The notes beneath the pieces were generated by a model. The model was not told the DNA's origin. It saw only the letters and a program-made list of their open reading frames with translations, and did no database searches. Shown here in pieces: positions 12,681 to 25,019 of a stretch of 64,000 nucleotides of DNA. The stretch covers positions 18,420,489 to 18,484,488 of the forward strand of contig NC_088879.1 in NCBI RefSeq assembly GCF_032884065.1, written 5' to 3'. The translations under genes were made by a program, and so were the position numbers. Position 1 is the first letter of the stretch; the number at the start of each line of letters is the position of its first letter. The stretch is from Artemia franciscana. Lineage: Eukaryota > Arthropoda > Branchiopoda > Anostraca > Artemiidae.

Positions 12681-14159
12681 TATGATATATATTATGGTGT
12701 GACTGCTTATTTGCCTTTCCCCAATCTTTATCAATTTTCCAATTTTTTCACAAAAGGAAAATACACAGTATTTGGGAATATCTATTGGTGAAGCATTATC
12801 TTTTGAATATCCCCTTGATAATGAAAAAAATGTTTTAAAAAAAGAAGTTACGGTACATTTTTAGTCTTCCGACATTAAAGCACGTGCTTCGATTAAACCA
12901 GAACACATTACAAAATGTTTCATCTGTTATCTTGTCTATTTTGTGATGTCCTATTACTGTCACTGCCATTTGACTTTTGCTTTGTGCCAGGCACAAGGAC
13001 TTCTTGTTTGTTTTAACAATCGGGATCTGTATCATCGTAATGAACTATTTCAGAATTCTTTAGCATCGAGTTGGAAATCTAGGCTATTTTAGAGATTTTT
13101 TAAAAGTTTCAAAAAGAAATTTCATAGACGTAGCAATTTTTTCAAATAAAAATTTGCGATGCTGTTGTAAAAAAAAAAAATCTATGCATAATAGGATGTA
13201 ATGGGAGTAGTTTTTAGAATCTATAATCTTTGCAGTATAGAGCTCAGCAAAAATATCCTATGAGGCTGACAAAAATATTTCTGCAGTTTTGTTATCAATG
13301 GGCTCCCTTATACTAAATTTCAAATCCAATCACTTGATGAAAATTTCCAGTTTACTATTTGGTTTTGATAGTATTACTTGGTTAAAACAATATTATGATA
13401 TACCGATAGACTGCGAATTTGTATATCATCTGTTATGGAACTATTAAATAAAAAAACTGACAATGGAAGTATCTCTACGTTGTCTTTTCTTGTAAAGGCC
13501 TGCGCTAAAAGTATCTTACAAGTAGTGGTGTGAACTCACAGAATTCTAACGGAGGTGAATAAGTGTATTTTCCAAAATATAGGGGGAGGAATAATTTTTC
13601 TGAATTTTGTCAATAAAAATACGTTGTTAAAAAAGGGGTGGTAGCAGTTGTGTACCAAGTGGTGTAGAGAGAGTGATATTTTGATCTAATTATTATTATA
13701 TTGTTTCCATAAGCTGTCTCTTTACATTGACAGATTCCCTTGCCCCTCTCCCTCCCCCTCCCCGAAAAAAACGGCGGATATTTCAATTAATTCAACGTGC
13801 AAAAGGCCTTTGGTCTATTCACGAGTAGCCTAGATTAGAATGTTTTTACATTCTAAATTGTATTTATGACTCGATGTAATTAAGGAGTCTTTACTTTATA
13901 TTCATATTGTTTTATACATTGGTCTCGGAAAAGGGAGATTTTGACAAAATGAGATAGATTTTACCTCAGAAATGATAAATAAATTGCGCAGAATTTATTT
14001 GGATTCCGAATAAGATTTACCCACCAGAATTAATTCTTAAATCTGGCAATGGGAAAGGTAATTATGGCCACTTATTAGATTTAGATGTTAATGTTTCACA
14101 TAATAATAAATTAGTTTTTAAAATATATAATCAGCAATTTATTTAAAAGAAACAGAGAA
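12679..14159. other. Intergenic, nothing recognised
   Basis: AT-rich sequence between the NPC1 3' side and the minus-strand retroelement relic. Short ORFs such as the one at 12835-13035 have no recognisable domain. A TTTCAG at about 13050-13055 could act as an acceptor but is not followed by NPC1-like sequence. Confidence 0.5.
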
Positions 14160-16210
14160 AAAATTATAAAACTTAAGACCCCCACAAGGGCTCTTTGGCC
14201 TGTGAAAGTGGGAGACTAAACATAACATTAAGTAATTGCACTAAAATCAAACACAAGGACGAAAAGAAGAAAAAAGACAAAAAAAATAATTATATAACAA
14301 CAATAAAAACTGTTTTTCCATCAAAATAAATGAATTAAGCAAATCGAAAAGGACAGATAGAAGGGAAATAGAGAAGAAAGGAGGGAACTCACTCTCTAGG
14401 CATAAGGGGTGGTCGGTCAGCTCTTTTTTAAATTGTCCATAAGAATGACATGGCCAAATTTTAATTGGTAGGGAGTTTCATACGGAGGCACAATATAAAA
14501 ATCGATTAAAATCAGATCTTATAGTTTTGGTTATATGAATGGAAATATCCATGTTATCTCTGAGAGAAAAATAATGTCAAGATCCTTTTCGTAGTTCAGA
14601 ATTAACAAGATAAAATTGTTTAAAGAAGTTAGGGAGGAGTCCATCAAAAATGCTTAAAAATGAAACAAGAGGAAAGAAAGATGAATTCGGATTGAACATC
14701 CAATAAATTCAGACTGAGCTGGCTTGTCACCTTAGACAGTAATTTAATTGCTCTGTTATATATTTTGCAAACAGGGAAGGTAAAAGAAGAGAATGTTGGT
14801 AGCCATACTGTTGGACAGTAGTACATACAAGGATGAATGAGGGAGTGAAAGAGGATCTTTATTATTGAAGCAGGGAAACAATTACGAAGCTTTCGAAGAA
14901 CTCTTAGGTTTCTGGAGAGCTTAAGTTTCACAAGGGCACAATGGTGTTTAAAAGAAAGATTTTCATCCAATAAAACCCCCAGGAATCGAACATGTCTATC
15001 AGGGGGACCAGTTTTATCACCATGAGTAGTAGAAATAGGTTGAACTAAAGGTCAAGAAGTGCCTAATCTGGAAAAACTTTGAAGACTAAATTTAGCGAGA
15101 TTTAGGACAAGGCAATTTGCATTGAACCAAGCAAATTTTCTTTCTTGAACAGAATACACTTTCTTGATAAGGGAAGAACCTAAATGTCTGAACACCTAAG
15201 AGTACTGTCGTCTGTAAATGCGAATAATGCTTGGTCTTGAGCTGCCTCACTAGGTGGAACAAAATTGTGATCACAAATACAACAGCAACTTCGTTTAATT
15301 TTTTCAGGTGCAGCAATAAAAAGATCATTGATGAATATAAGGAATAAAACAGGTCCTAAGACCTGAAAGACGCCAAAATCAGCACGAGATTAATCTAGAA
15401 GCTTAGGGTCAATATTGATAGACCTTTTAAACCAATGATAACTGTTTCCCTGTATCCTTATGTGTTCCATTTTTGATAGTAGAATAGTATGTGATATGCT
15501 GTCAAACGCTTTTCTGACATCAAGGAAAGTTGGAGCTGGAATTCTACCCTAATCAAGTGCCTTGTGAATTAACTTCAGCAAGGCCATGCAAGCGTGCTCT
15601 GTGGAGTGTTTAGGGCGAAAACCAAACTGATTGTAATGGAATTTTGTTTTTGTTTTTAATCAAGAAACGACAAAATTCTATAGTACATACATTTTTCAAA
15701 AATTGTACTAAAGACCGATAAAAGAGAAATTGGTCGATAATTGGAAGGACCATTCCTAGAACCTGACCTCCTAGAAATCATTTGGCAAGCTGTTTCTTTG
15801 GGAATTGGGATGAAGATCTATATTTAGAATTTACCAGGTTTTTCTCAAATTCTTGCCGAATTTTGAAAACATCTGGAGTAACAAATATACTTGCCTTCAC
15901 GAATTAAGGAGTTCAGTAAATTTCTATATTTTTTATTTTTTTCAAGACTGTGATGAGAGTTAGAGGACTTGAAGGCCTTCCAAAAATAAGACTTTCTTTT
16001 TGTACTCTTAAGAAGAGCTGCAGTCATCCAAGGAGTAGGAGGAATTAAACGCTTGGAGCTTTTAGCAGATCAGGTTACACAGCAATTATCAACAAAGGCA
16101 TCTTTGACCAGATAATAGAATTGATTGAAAAGGCTATCAACAGACCGACTTGAATCGGTGAAAAACTCTCAAGAGGTATCAAACAATCGAAATTTATATT
16201 GTTCAAGTTG
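14160..16210 (-). mobile_element. Degenerate jockey/CR1-like non-LTR retrotransposon (antisense relic)
   Basis: Read on the minus strand from right to left. Around 16060-15845 is the linker PTPWMTAALLKSTKRKSYFW. Around 15640-15330 is the RT with NQFGFRPKHSTEHACMALL, LDVRKAFDSISHTILLSKM and VLGPVLFLIFINDLF. Near 15220 a LFAFTDD box stands where YADD is expected. From 14970 to 14644 comes the C-terminal MDENLSFKHHCALVKLKLSR, then LRKLRNCFPASIIKIL and LIHPCMYYCPTVW. In-frame stops and frame changes occur in the RT. It looks like a mostly complete ORF2 C-terminal half with a short 3' UTR to about 14160, now inactive. It sits between the 3' ends of the convergent NPC1 and FRMD4-like genes. Confidence 0.88.
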
Positions 16211-16567
16211 ATGGTGTTGGTAACTGCAATTATTTATAAACAATAAAAGAAAAAATCGTAACAACAATTGATTTTTAGACAAATATATCTTTGGGGATAA
16301 AAGCCAATGAATGCTCCTCTGGCATAGTTAGCTCATACAAGTCTGTCTCTAACAATGTAAAAGAGAGGGATAGGTGGGTGGTTTCTGGTAGGGAATAATC
16401 TAAAATACGAAGGGAGATCTGCAGGGTTCACCCTTTTGAGACCCGTCCCAAGGCTAACCCATTTGAAAACAGAAAATACAGCCCTAAAAACACACGAAAT
16501 GCACTTTAAATGATATTTCATTTATTCCTTGTGAGATCAAACCCTTAGAACCCTTCCTTAATAGATA

Positions 16568-16779
16568 TTAATTACTCATTTCAGTATTTGACACAAACCT
16601 TTGCTTGATAGGGCTGTTTGGAGCACTAATGGGGTTTTTGCTTCGAACCATGACAAGAGACAAGGAGCCATCTTTAGCAGTATTGGCATTTCTTTGTTGT
16701 CCAGTCGGAACAGGTAGCATTAGAGTCACTAATGGGCTATTTGGAGGCAAAGGTGACGATTGATTAGCCATCAATTGCG
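16568..16779 (-). CDS. FRMD4: FRMD4A/B-like FERM-CUPID protein, terminal exon
   Basis: Minus-strand exon with acceptor TTAATTTCAG. Two bases complete an Ala codon split from the exon at 21660-21843 (phase 1 donor, so the phases agree). Sixty-nine residues then run to TAA at 16568-16570. The product reads QLMANQSSPLPPNSPLV, TLMLPVPTGQQRNAN, and ends with APNSPIKQRFVSNTEMSN. It is Ser/Pro/Asn-rich and looks disordered, as expected for the tail after the CUPID helices in FRMD4/INAVA-family proteins, but it has no diagnostic motif of its own. Assignment rests on the phase-compatible junction, strand and order. The tail is far shorter than the several-hundred-residue vertebrate FRMD4 tail, so it may be one isoform. 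Confidence 0.72.
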
Positions 16780-18458
16780 CTGAAATTAAAGAAGATATTA
16801 CCAATAAATAATGGAAATAGGCTTTCTAAATTTTTCATTTGGTGAGAATTGCAAAAAACACATCCAGAAAACAGACTTAATATATGGTTGGTAGTGTGTT
16901 TATTTGTGTGACGTTTTTCGCTTGCGTAATCACTTAGATTGGTTAGGCGTATAGAACTCTGTAGCTCATCACTCTGACTGTGAAGTTCAGTTTCAGTTTA
17001 TGTCTGGCTTTATTTGATTAATAAACGAACCAAAAGTATTAGAACGATTTCTGTTCTTAGCAATAGGGCCATTACTTACAAACTAAAACTTGCAGGGCAA
17101 ACAGGCGTTTTTCCGCCATAAATGGCATCTGAAAGTCAGATGTTACTTGGGAATTTATTTAACTTGGAACACTTAATTTGTTTATTTATTTATTTAAAGC
17201 TTATTTATTTATTTAAAGTTTATTAATTTATTTAAAAAAATTATTTGTCTAACCTAATTAAAATTTATATAAAATTACGAAGTTTAAGTTTATTTATTTA
17301 ACTTAGAATTATAGTAAACTAGGCACAGCATACAGTTATTTAAGTAATATTTGTATTTTCGAGAGCTAATGGTTACCGACAGTAGCACCAATCACTGAAA
17401 ATGTTGAGAATTAGAAAATATATTTCAAAACCTGGGAGGGAGGGGTTAGCACTAAAAGAACCAAAAACGGATAATTTTCAATGACAATACCAGAAAAATG
17501 TATTTCTCGATGGAAATACCAAAAAACGGACTTTTCGAAAAAGGAGGGGGGAAGGCAAAAGACCCCCTTGTCCATCTTCCAATTGGTGCCACTAGTTGCT
17601 GGTCTCAGTCAGTACAGTAATGTAGCGTTCATATACAGATCTAACAAGGCTATCTTGCCAAACATATTCTCGTTATACACTTGGTCAGGTGAAGAAATCC
17701 AATCAGACATACATTTGAGCGCGGCTATAAAGTGGGAATGATAAATATACTGAGGAAAGAAGCTTCCCGTAGGGTAGAATTCGAAACCATGCTTCAGTCA
17801 ATGACTGATTTCACTGATTTATGCAAACGGGAAAATGTCAATATATATTTTGATTACCTAAATAAAAACTTTAAAAAAAAAGAATTTTTGCAAAGAACAA
17901 TAAAGAGCTATATTAAGCCAAAGAAGAGTAGAAATAAACATGTTTAACATTTCAAACTAGAAATGAACAACAAACACGATGACAAGTTAAGTCAAGCATG
18001 AAAACCAGAAATTATCACAAATAGAAGTGGAGCCCCCCCATTTTTTTCACAGGATTAACAACACAAAAACAAAAATGATATCTCAGGCTAATCGTAGTTA
18101 GAAAATAAAAGGAGTGCTCCTTGTTCCCTACCCTCCTCCTCAAAGCCTCTAAATGGCTTGAATGTCTTATGACTTGCATTTCGTTGAAAGTATTTTTAAC
18201 AATGTGTTGTTGTTTGTCAAAACATGAACAACAATAACAAAAAAAGAAAATAGCTATAATAACTTTGGTTACTGAAAAGTACTTTTGAAAGTAGACTGAT
18301 TGTTTAATATATAATGATAATGATTCATGGAAGTATCAGCAATTTTTGATTTATCAATGTTGTACAAGATAGTGTTTAAAAATGACTTCGCTAGTGGAGC
18401 ACAGATAGCACTCAGGCCTTCAGAAGACTTAGGGTGTGTTAGAACCAGTTCTGTTTGA
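16780..18458. other. FRMD4-like intron, nothing firmly recognised
   Basis: Contains a TTTATTTA-rich low-complexity stretch at about 17170-17310. Two small plus-strand ORFs at 17481-17741 and 17732-17947 (the latter with SRRVEFETMLQSMTDF and NIYFDYLNKNF) match no family I know. They may be chance ORFs or a transposon scrap. Confidence 0.5.
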
Positions 18459-20177
18459 TATTAAATAAAAAAAACAAGTTTTTTCAACTGAAAGTAAGGA
18501 GTGACATCAAAACTTAAAACGCACAGAAATTACTTCGTATATGAAAGAGGCTGCTTCCTCATCAACGCCCCGCTCTTTACGCTAAAGTTTGACTCTTTCT
18601 CTCAATTCTTCTTTCTAAAACAGTAAAAAACTTTAGCGTAAAGAGCGGGGCGTTGATGAGGAAGCAGCCTCTTTCATATACGAAGTAATTTCTGTGCGTT
18701 TTAAGTTTTGATGTCACTCCTTACTTTCAGTTGAAAAAACTTGTTTTTTTTATTTAATTTCTGAACGTTTTTGAATCAATGCATGTTTTGATTTTGGCTC
18801 TCCGCAGAGGAATGATCAAAACGAAATTTGCATATTTTTTTTTTGGCTCAATGGCTTTCTCATAATTTTGATCGAATGATTTTGAGAAAAAAAGAGCGGG
18901 GGACGAAGCCTAGTTGCCCCCCGATTTTTTGGTTAATTAAAAAGGCAACTAGAACTTTTAATTTTTTACGAATCTTTTTATTGGTAAAAGATTTACGTAA
19001 CTTATAAATTAGCTTACGTAAAGAACTTTTGTATTCTCATGTTTTTATTACATATATGAGGGGATTCGCCCCATCGTCAGTACCTCGCTCTTTACACTAA
19101 AGCTTAAATTTTATCCCAATTCATTAAGAATGACCCCCTGAATCACAAAAGCCGTAGAATAAGTAGTTGAAATTACCGAAAATACTTTAGCGTAAAGAGC
19201 GAGGTATTAGAAGGAGGTGAGCCCCTCATATGGGTAATAATTTCTGTTTGTTTTAAGTTTTATTGCTGTTCCTTACTTCCAGCTGAAAAAGCTTTTTCAC
19301 TTTTATTTTTTAATTGTTTTTTTTTTTTTAATAATGCTAGTAAATCCTGCTCTCCCTTCATGGAAATTTTCTTCTCCCATTACAAATTCTCGAAGGAAAG
19401 TTCCCCCAGCATATCCCCCTCTTCTCAACCCCTCCCCCAAACCAAAAAAATCCTCCTGAAAACGCCTGTATACTTCCCAATAACCATTACTATATGTAAG
19501 CACAGGTCAAAGTTTGTAACTTGTTGCCCCTCCCACGGGGACTGTGGGGGAGTAAGTCTTCCCCAAAGACATAGTTATAAGGTTTTTCGACTACGCTGAA
19601 TAAAATGGCTATCTCAGAATTTTGATCCGTTGACTTTGGGAAAATAATTAGCGTGGGAGGGGGCCTAGGTGCCCTCCAATTTTTTTGGTCACTTAAAAAG
19701 GGCACTAGAACTTTTCATTTCCGTTAGAATGAGCCCTCTTGAAACATTCTAGGACAACTGGGTCGATACGATCACCCCTGGGGAAAAAAAAAAACAAAAA
19801 AACAAAAAAACAAATAAACACGCATCCGTGATCTGCCTTCTGGCAAAAAATGCAAAATTCCACATTTTTGTAGATAGGAGCTCGAAACTTCTACAGTAGG
19901 GTTCTCTGATACGCTGAATCTGATGGTGTGATTTTCGTTAAGATTCTATGACTTTTAGGGGGCGTTTCCCCCTATTTTCTAAAATAACGCAAATTTTCTC
20001 AGGCTCGTAACTTTTGATGGGTAGGACTAAACTTGATGAAACTTATATATTTGAAACCAGCATTAAAATGCGATTCTTTTGATGTAGCTATTGGTATCAA
20101 AATTCCATTTTTTAGAGTTTTGGTTACTATTGAGCCGGGTCGCTCCTTACTACAGTTCGTTACCACGAACTGTTTGA
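18459..20177. mobile_element. 1.7-kb inverted-repeat-headed interspersed element, copy 1
   Basis: Near-identical to 33018-34744 over its whole length, with matching ends (TTAAATAAAAAAAACAAG at the left, CACGAACTGTTTGA at the right). Structure from the left: a 105-bp inverted repeat (arms 18486-18590 and 18628-18732) around a 37-bp loop; a second, looser inverted repeat at about 19050-19280 built from CTTTAGCGTAAAGAGCGAGG-type sequence; a long noncoding body; and a terminal hairpin CAGTTCGT-TACC-ACGAACTG. The outer ends are imperfect terminal inverted repeats: AACTGAAAGTAAGGAG at the left against CTCCTTACTACAGTT at the right. No open reading frame is conserved, so it appears non-autonomous. 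It lies in the last FRMD4-like intron. Confidence 0.9.
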
Positions 20178-20589
20178 TAATTTTTCTTTTTTTTAGGTTT
20201 GCTTTATCGTTCACTGTACTTTCTGTTCGCTTTCAATCTCACTTATCCACTGAATAGTAATTTATGTTCCTTTTAAGCTTGAAATATCATATGAGTTTAT
20301 TTCAGCTTGCTTCAAGCTTGGATCAATACAGCTATTTAGTTTTCTTTTTTTGAACTATCAAACTTTTTTTTGAACTACTTGACTAGATTTTGTTCGTCTA
20401 TAAGGAAATGGGAAACAGAAATGAGAAAACGGAAGGTAGTCTGGTTGTCCTACAATCCCTCTGGACTCTAAAAAAGGGTATCAAAACTTTAGATTTTCTA
20501 CTTAGATGGCAAATTTTCGTTCTTGGGATATTGTATAAAAATAGTTTTGATAAATTGGGTGGATACAGTGTGTTTTGACTTAGCTCTGC

Positions 20590-21370
20590 CATTTTCCCAT
20601 ATTCATGTCTACTTACCCCCTCCCTCTCGAAGTTAACTGAAAGTTTCAACTTATCCTAAGCCGGTCTTGAGATACTACAGATGCATAATTTGGAAAACTT
20701 GAGCGTATATAGCGTCTTCTGATTAATCTAACTAATTTATCGTGCATGAGTAATAAGACCCATAAGCCATAATTGTGAAAAAAAAACGGTCACTTTGCTT
20801 GAATTAGAGACAAAAACTGTTTAAGCTCCTATTTTTAAAGTTTAAATTTGATATCCTTAACTGCTTCTGAGATTTTGCAGATATGCCTTTAAGAACCCCA
20901 GAATGCAAATAGCGTCATTTGATTTAGTTCAAAAAACCCTTCAATATTCCCTGAAAGTCTCGACTGAGTCCCAAGCCATTCCTGACACACATCAGATGTA
21001 CAATTTCGACAACGTGGATACATTAACTGTCTTTTGACTGAGACAAATACCCTTCTCAACATACTCCGAAAGTTTCAACGTAGTACAGTTAGCTGTTCTT
21101 GAGATATTGTAGATGCGCCACTTTAATAGCCTGGATGGACACGGATTTTTTTTAATTTCATTCATTCCCTCTCACCACAACATTCTCAAAAAGTTTTAAA
21201 TTCCTACCCTCAGCTGTGCCTAAGACACTGAATATAAGCTATTTTGACAACCATGCATCACATTAATTCTTTTGATTTATCTCGTTACTTAATCGTACAT
21301 AATTTATAAATCTCATAGTAGCTTAAAGTACGAAACGTTACTGTTGTCAAGATTGCAGACAAAAATTATT
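20590..21370. repeat. Degenerate tandem array, ~110-130-bp units
   Basis: Recurrent blocks of the type GAAAGTTTCAAC...TCCTtAGCtgTTCTTGAGAT-TTgCAGATGC...ATAGCGTCTTTTGATTtA at about 20638, 20834, 20955, 21068 and 21190. Units are strongly diverged. A related block occurs at 62665-62715. The reverse complement (TTGAAACTTTCGGAG, then ATGTTGAG) recurs in the array at 35480-36480. Confidence 0.65.
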
Positions 21371-21659
21371 CATCCCTCATACTACCCCCAATACTGTGCA
21401 TTCTGTTCACAAGAAATCTAAAGCATAAATGAAGCATCCTCTATGTAATTTTATCAGTATTTCTAGCTAAGCAAGTACTTGATAATGTAGGCAACAAAAT
21501 GTAGAAGTGAAAACCGTGACAGTTAATTCTCAAACAATTTTTTTAGTTGAAATTAATTGAACAGTCCCTTACCTTGCCTCAGAAACCCCCCTTCATCATC
21601 ACTCATTGGTCTCGCCTTTTTCTTTCTCCCACCATCCTCTCGAATGATAACACATCTAC

Positions 21660-21843
21660 CTATTTTCAAATCTCTCAATTGACCCTCAAGGCTGTTCAGT
21701 TTAGTGACGGCTTGAAGGTAAGTCTGTTTCCTTTGTCGTTTGACTCCTCGACGTGTTGATGATTCTTCCGAGAGTCGTAAAGCAGCAGCTGTAATTTTCT
21801 TCTGTAGCTCAACTTGAAGCTCCAGGGAAGTTATAGCTTCGTC
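21660..21843 (-). CDS. FRMD4: FRMD4A/B-like protein, CUPID-domain helix exon
   Basis: Minus-strand exon with acceptor CTTTCTTACAG at 21844-21854, 61 codons plus one base, donor ATAG/GTAGAT. The product begins DEAITSLELQVELQKKITAA, continues ALRLSEESSTRRGVKR and QRKQTYLQAVTKLNSLEGQL. It aligns without gaps to the second helical half of the CUPID (DUF3338) region of FRMD4A/FRMD4B/INAVA, with the family pattern LQxKIxxAAxxLxxE, then VKxxRKQxY, then AxxKLxxxE. In vertebrates this region binds cytohesin Arf-GEFs and links them to the Par-3 polarity complex. The phase-1 donor fits the terminal exon at 16568-16779. The first half of CUPID (LREAELTG-type sequence) should lie in an exon between here and 28393 but was not found. 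Confidence 0.85.
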
Positions 21844-21913
21844 CTGTAAGAAAGCATTAATAAAGAAGTTTTTAAAATAATGGACGAGTTTTCAAAATAA
21901 TGGATCTAAGTCA

Positions 21914-23540
21914 CTGGTTCCCAGTCTGTGGATCGCAACCCCGAATGAGGTTTCGGTACCAATGCCACAAGGTCACCAGTCGATTTTGAGCTGAATGTCA
22001 ATACTAGAATGAAAAAAGAAGTAAACAGCTATATAAATTTTTTACAAAGAGAGTAAAACACTAGCAAAAATTCTTACCATCTCTCAGTCACCACAAAACG
22101 CAAAACTTTTTACCGCAAAACGTGAAATTTGCGCCCACCCAAATTTTGAAAAACAAATTTAAACCCCACCCCCCACGTCCAAATTTCCGTGATTAGAGCC
22201 TAGTGGGTCGATTAGCTAAAGCCAAATCCCTTTTACCATTAGCAAGATAACGTCAGATGATTAAGTTTTAAATTTAGATTTTGACACAAGCTGAACCTTA
22301 GATCTACCAAAATTAAAAATTTTTGCTCAAATTAAACCTGGTATTTTAACCTACTGCAAAATACTGTTTTTGCAAGATTTTAGCTGCATAGTTTTAGCTT
22401 TAAATCTGAGTTTCCATGAATATGAACTTTACAATATAAATATATATAAACTTTTTGAACAGCTATTTAAACTCTTTAAAAGGTGAGTAACACACTAGCA
22501 ACAGTTTTTATCATCAGCAGCAACTTAATTGATGTCTTCTTCTTCAAAAAAATTCGAACAAGTGAGAGAAATTGTGCGGAGTATGTACTGACGAGGCACC
22601 TTTAATGCTCGGCTCCGAAGCTGGCTTCCAATCGTCACTTGAAGTGACCCCAGAAGTAATTTGGACTGAGATGATTCACCGACAAGCATTACTTGCCAAA
22701 ACTCTGCCTGAGTCACTCAAAGAAGTGTTTAACCGAGTGACTAAAGCTGTAAATGCCATCAAATCAAGGCTATTAGAAGTGTTCTTATACGAACAGAAGT
22801 GAAAAGTCCCATACTTTCCATTAAAGGTTATTGAAACACATCTAAAACCACAGAAGCTAAAGAACCACAGACGACTCCACCTTCGCACACGCGCAATGAC
22901 AAACGTTTAGGGCGGCACGACGAGCTTATGGGAAAAAATGCTCTGACGGTCTCGGAATTTCCCAGATTGCACGCAATGAAATATGTGTCATTCTTGGAGA
23001 AACTTTTCACTACCGTTCGTATATATAAATATTTATACTGTGGTTAGGTGTCTTTTGAGAGAACAGGTGTTGAAGAGATTTTTTGAATTGAGGGGAAAGT
23101 TAAAAATTCTTTTCGTGTCTCAAAATACAAGCAGCCTTGTTTATAGATGAGTTTTCGTTGAGTGCAAATTGGCATACCTGGTCAACATTTTTGAGATATC
23201 TGATGGTATTTCTACGGGGTTACAATCTAAGGCGAATACGATAATCTTGCAAGAAACCATTTTTTTTAAGTAAAGTTGGAACATACTTGACTAAAGGACA
23301 TTTTACATATTCCCAGCACTTTTCGAGTTTGTTGAAGAAGCAAAAAGAGAAGTTTACATTGATGACTTATATGACTTGATAAAAGAGCCTTTGGAAAATC
23401 ATACTGTCCAAATAAGAAGTTACTGTCTTGATGAACATTCCAAATCTTTCTCCCTTACAATCAACGTTTTCAGTGCCAGTGCATCTGATATCCCTGACGC
23501 AAAAAGAGTTCACTAAGATAAAGTGCAGTTTTGGAACTTA
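21914..23540 (+). mobile_element. hAT (ZBED5/SCAND3-like) transposon relic with transposase fragments
   Basis: The left end CACTGGTTCCCAGTCTGTGG followed by ATCGCAACCCC resembles the CAGTGGTTCTCAA-type termini of ZBED5-like hAT elements. Transposase: 22558-22802 encodes CGVCTDEAPLMLGSEAGFQ, then WTEMIHRQALLAKTLPES and LKEVFNRVTKAVNAIKSR, the conserved CTDGAPAMLG...MIHRxALAxKxLP...VNxIKSR motif set. About 23155-23235 encodes LAYLVNIFEISDGISTGLQ (LADIFxxLNxLNxxLQGK motif). About 23310-23500 encodes FPALFEFVEEAKREVYID, then SASASDIPDAKR. Frames change between blocks and stops occur, so it is inactive. No clear right end was found. It lies inside an FRMD4-like intron and contains the dispersed repeat at 22128-22425. 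Confidence 0.85.
22128..22425 (+). repeat. Dispersed repeat, copy 1 (copy 2 at 25020-25290)
   Basis: About 270 bp shared in the same orientation with 25020-25290: AATTTCCGTGA, then GGGTCGATTAGCTAAAGCCA, TTTAGATTTTGACA, TTGCTCAAATTAAACCT, and GTTTTAGCTTTAAATCTGA. Both copies are preceded by a poly-C/poly-G stretch. Family unknown. Confidence 0.88.
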
Positions 23541-23940
23541 ATCATGGTTTGGTGAACTACAACTTCAAGAAGTTTCAATAAAAAAATTTAAAAAAAATTA
23601 CCAATAATATCGAAATCGTAATAAGGAGTTCATTACCGTTCCCAATCATTATATAAGTGGACCAACATTCTCCCGACTTCTTATCCTTACAAACAAATAC
23701 CAAAATAAATGATACACATTGAAGGCAATTTAACGGGTGCTATATCGGATAATGAGAACACAGAGAAAATGTGTAGTATATTTTTAAAAAAGCAGTGGAC
23801 AAAACATTTAGGATACTTTATTAAGAATTGGGGGTAACATTCTGATCTATTTGTTCTAAAAATAGTCCGTATATTTGAAGGGTTGAAAATCCCTTCTATA
23901 TTGAACAGAGGCAGAAATCAATAACTTTTATCGGTCAAAA

Positions 23941-24090
<150 letters not shown>

Positions 24091-24169
24091 ATAAGTTGTC
24101 TGTCTTTTATGTCTGTTACACTATGTCTGTTACGCCAGATTATATCCTCTATATATATAAAAGAAAACA

Positions 24170-24490
24170 AACTAGAATGTAAAAACTGGAAATTGCATAA
24201 ATATTTCGAAATATTTTGACAATGGATTAAAGTAATTCGAAAAAAGAAAAATAGTAAAAAACTAAAAAAAAACTAAAAAGAAAAAACTAAAAAAAAAAAA
24301 TTAAGAAAATTAAAAAAAGAAAAAACCTAAAAAGAAAAAACGTAAAAAAATAAAAAAGATAAAAACTAAAAAGAAAAAAAACTAAAGAAAGCTAAAAAAC
24401 TAAAAAAAAGAAAAAACGAAAAAAAACTGGGAATTGCACAAATATTTCAATATATTTTGACAATAGATTAAAATAATTCGAAAACCTTAA
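24170..24490 (-). repeat. Inverted relatives of the 12236-12530 repeat flanking an A-rich spacer
   Basis: Copies at about 24178-24243 and 24425-24490 carry ATATTTTGACAATGGATTAA followed by GTAATTCGAA, the reverse complement of the 12236/12421 repeats. The spacer 24244-24420 is A-rich (CTAAAAAAGAAAAAA-type). The order TA tract, repeat, spacer, repeat is the mirror image of 12236-12678. Confidence 0.85.
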
Positions 24491-25019
24491 AACAGATACC
24501 CCAAACATTGAGGTTTAATATAAATTGTTGGAGCTTTAGCATGCTTGGCACGTAAAGATTTTTCCAAGTGTCAATATTTTAGTAGTTTCAGAAAATTCAA
24601 GGTTAAGTTAAGAGCGAAAACGTAAATTTAGTGAAGAGGAGGGCCTACCTTTAGCTAACCTACCCACTAGCGTCAATTCACGGAAATTGTGGGGGGGAGT
24701 GTATTTTTCAAAATTTGGGAGGGGGCAAATTTGCCGTTTTTTAATTTATTAAATGAAAATACCAAAAAGGCATTTTCGAACCAATCCTCCCCCCCCCAAA
24801 GGAAAATCTAAGCGGATTGGAACACGAGCTCCCTCCACCCTACGTATATGCCTTGTCACTCTCCCAGGACACAAGGGGGTGAAACCAAAGAAAACTCCCT
24901 GGAGTAACTATGGATGCGATTTTAACTCACTTCTTTCGCTTTGGCTTTCATAATGAGATTCTTGGGTATAGTGAAAGCAGTGCCAATCCTCCGCCGAAAA
25001 TAAATTTATCCTCCGCCGA

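Noticed and set aside
13056-13085. Alternative NPC1 terminal exon after TTTCAG at about 13050
   Set aside because: Joins in phase only to a short non-NPC1 peptide. 11157-11245 gives the conserved GPSIN continuation instead.
17481-17947. Two adjacent small plus-strand ORFs
   Set aside because: No recognisable motif and no splice or neighbour support. Cannot be distinguished from chance.
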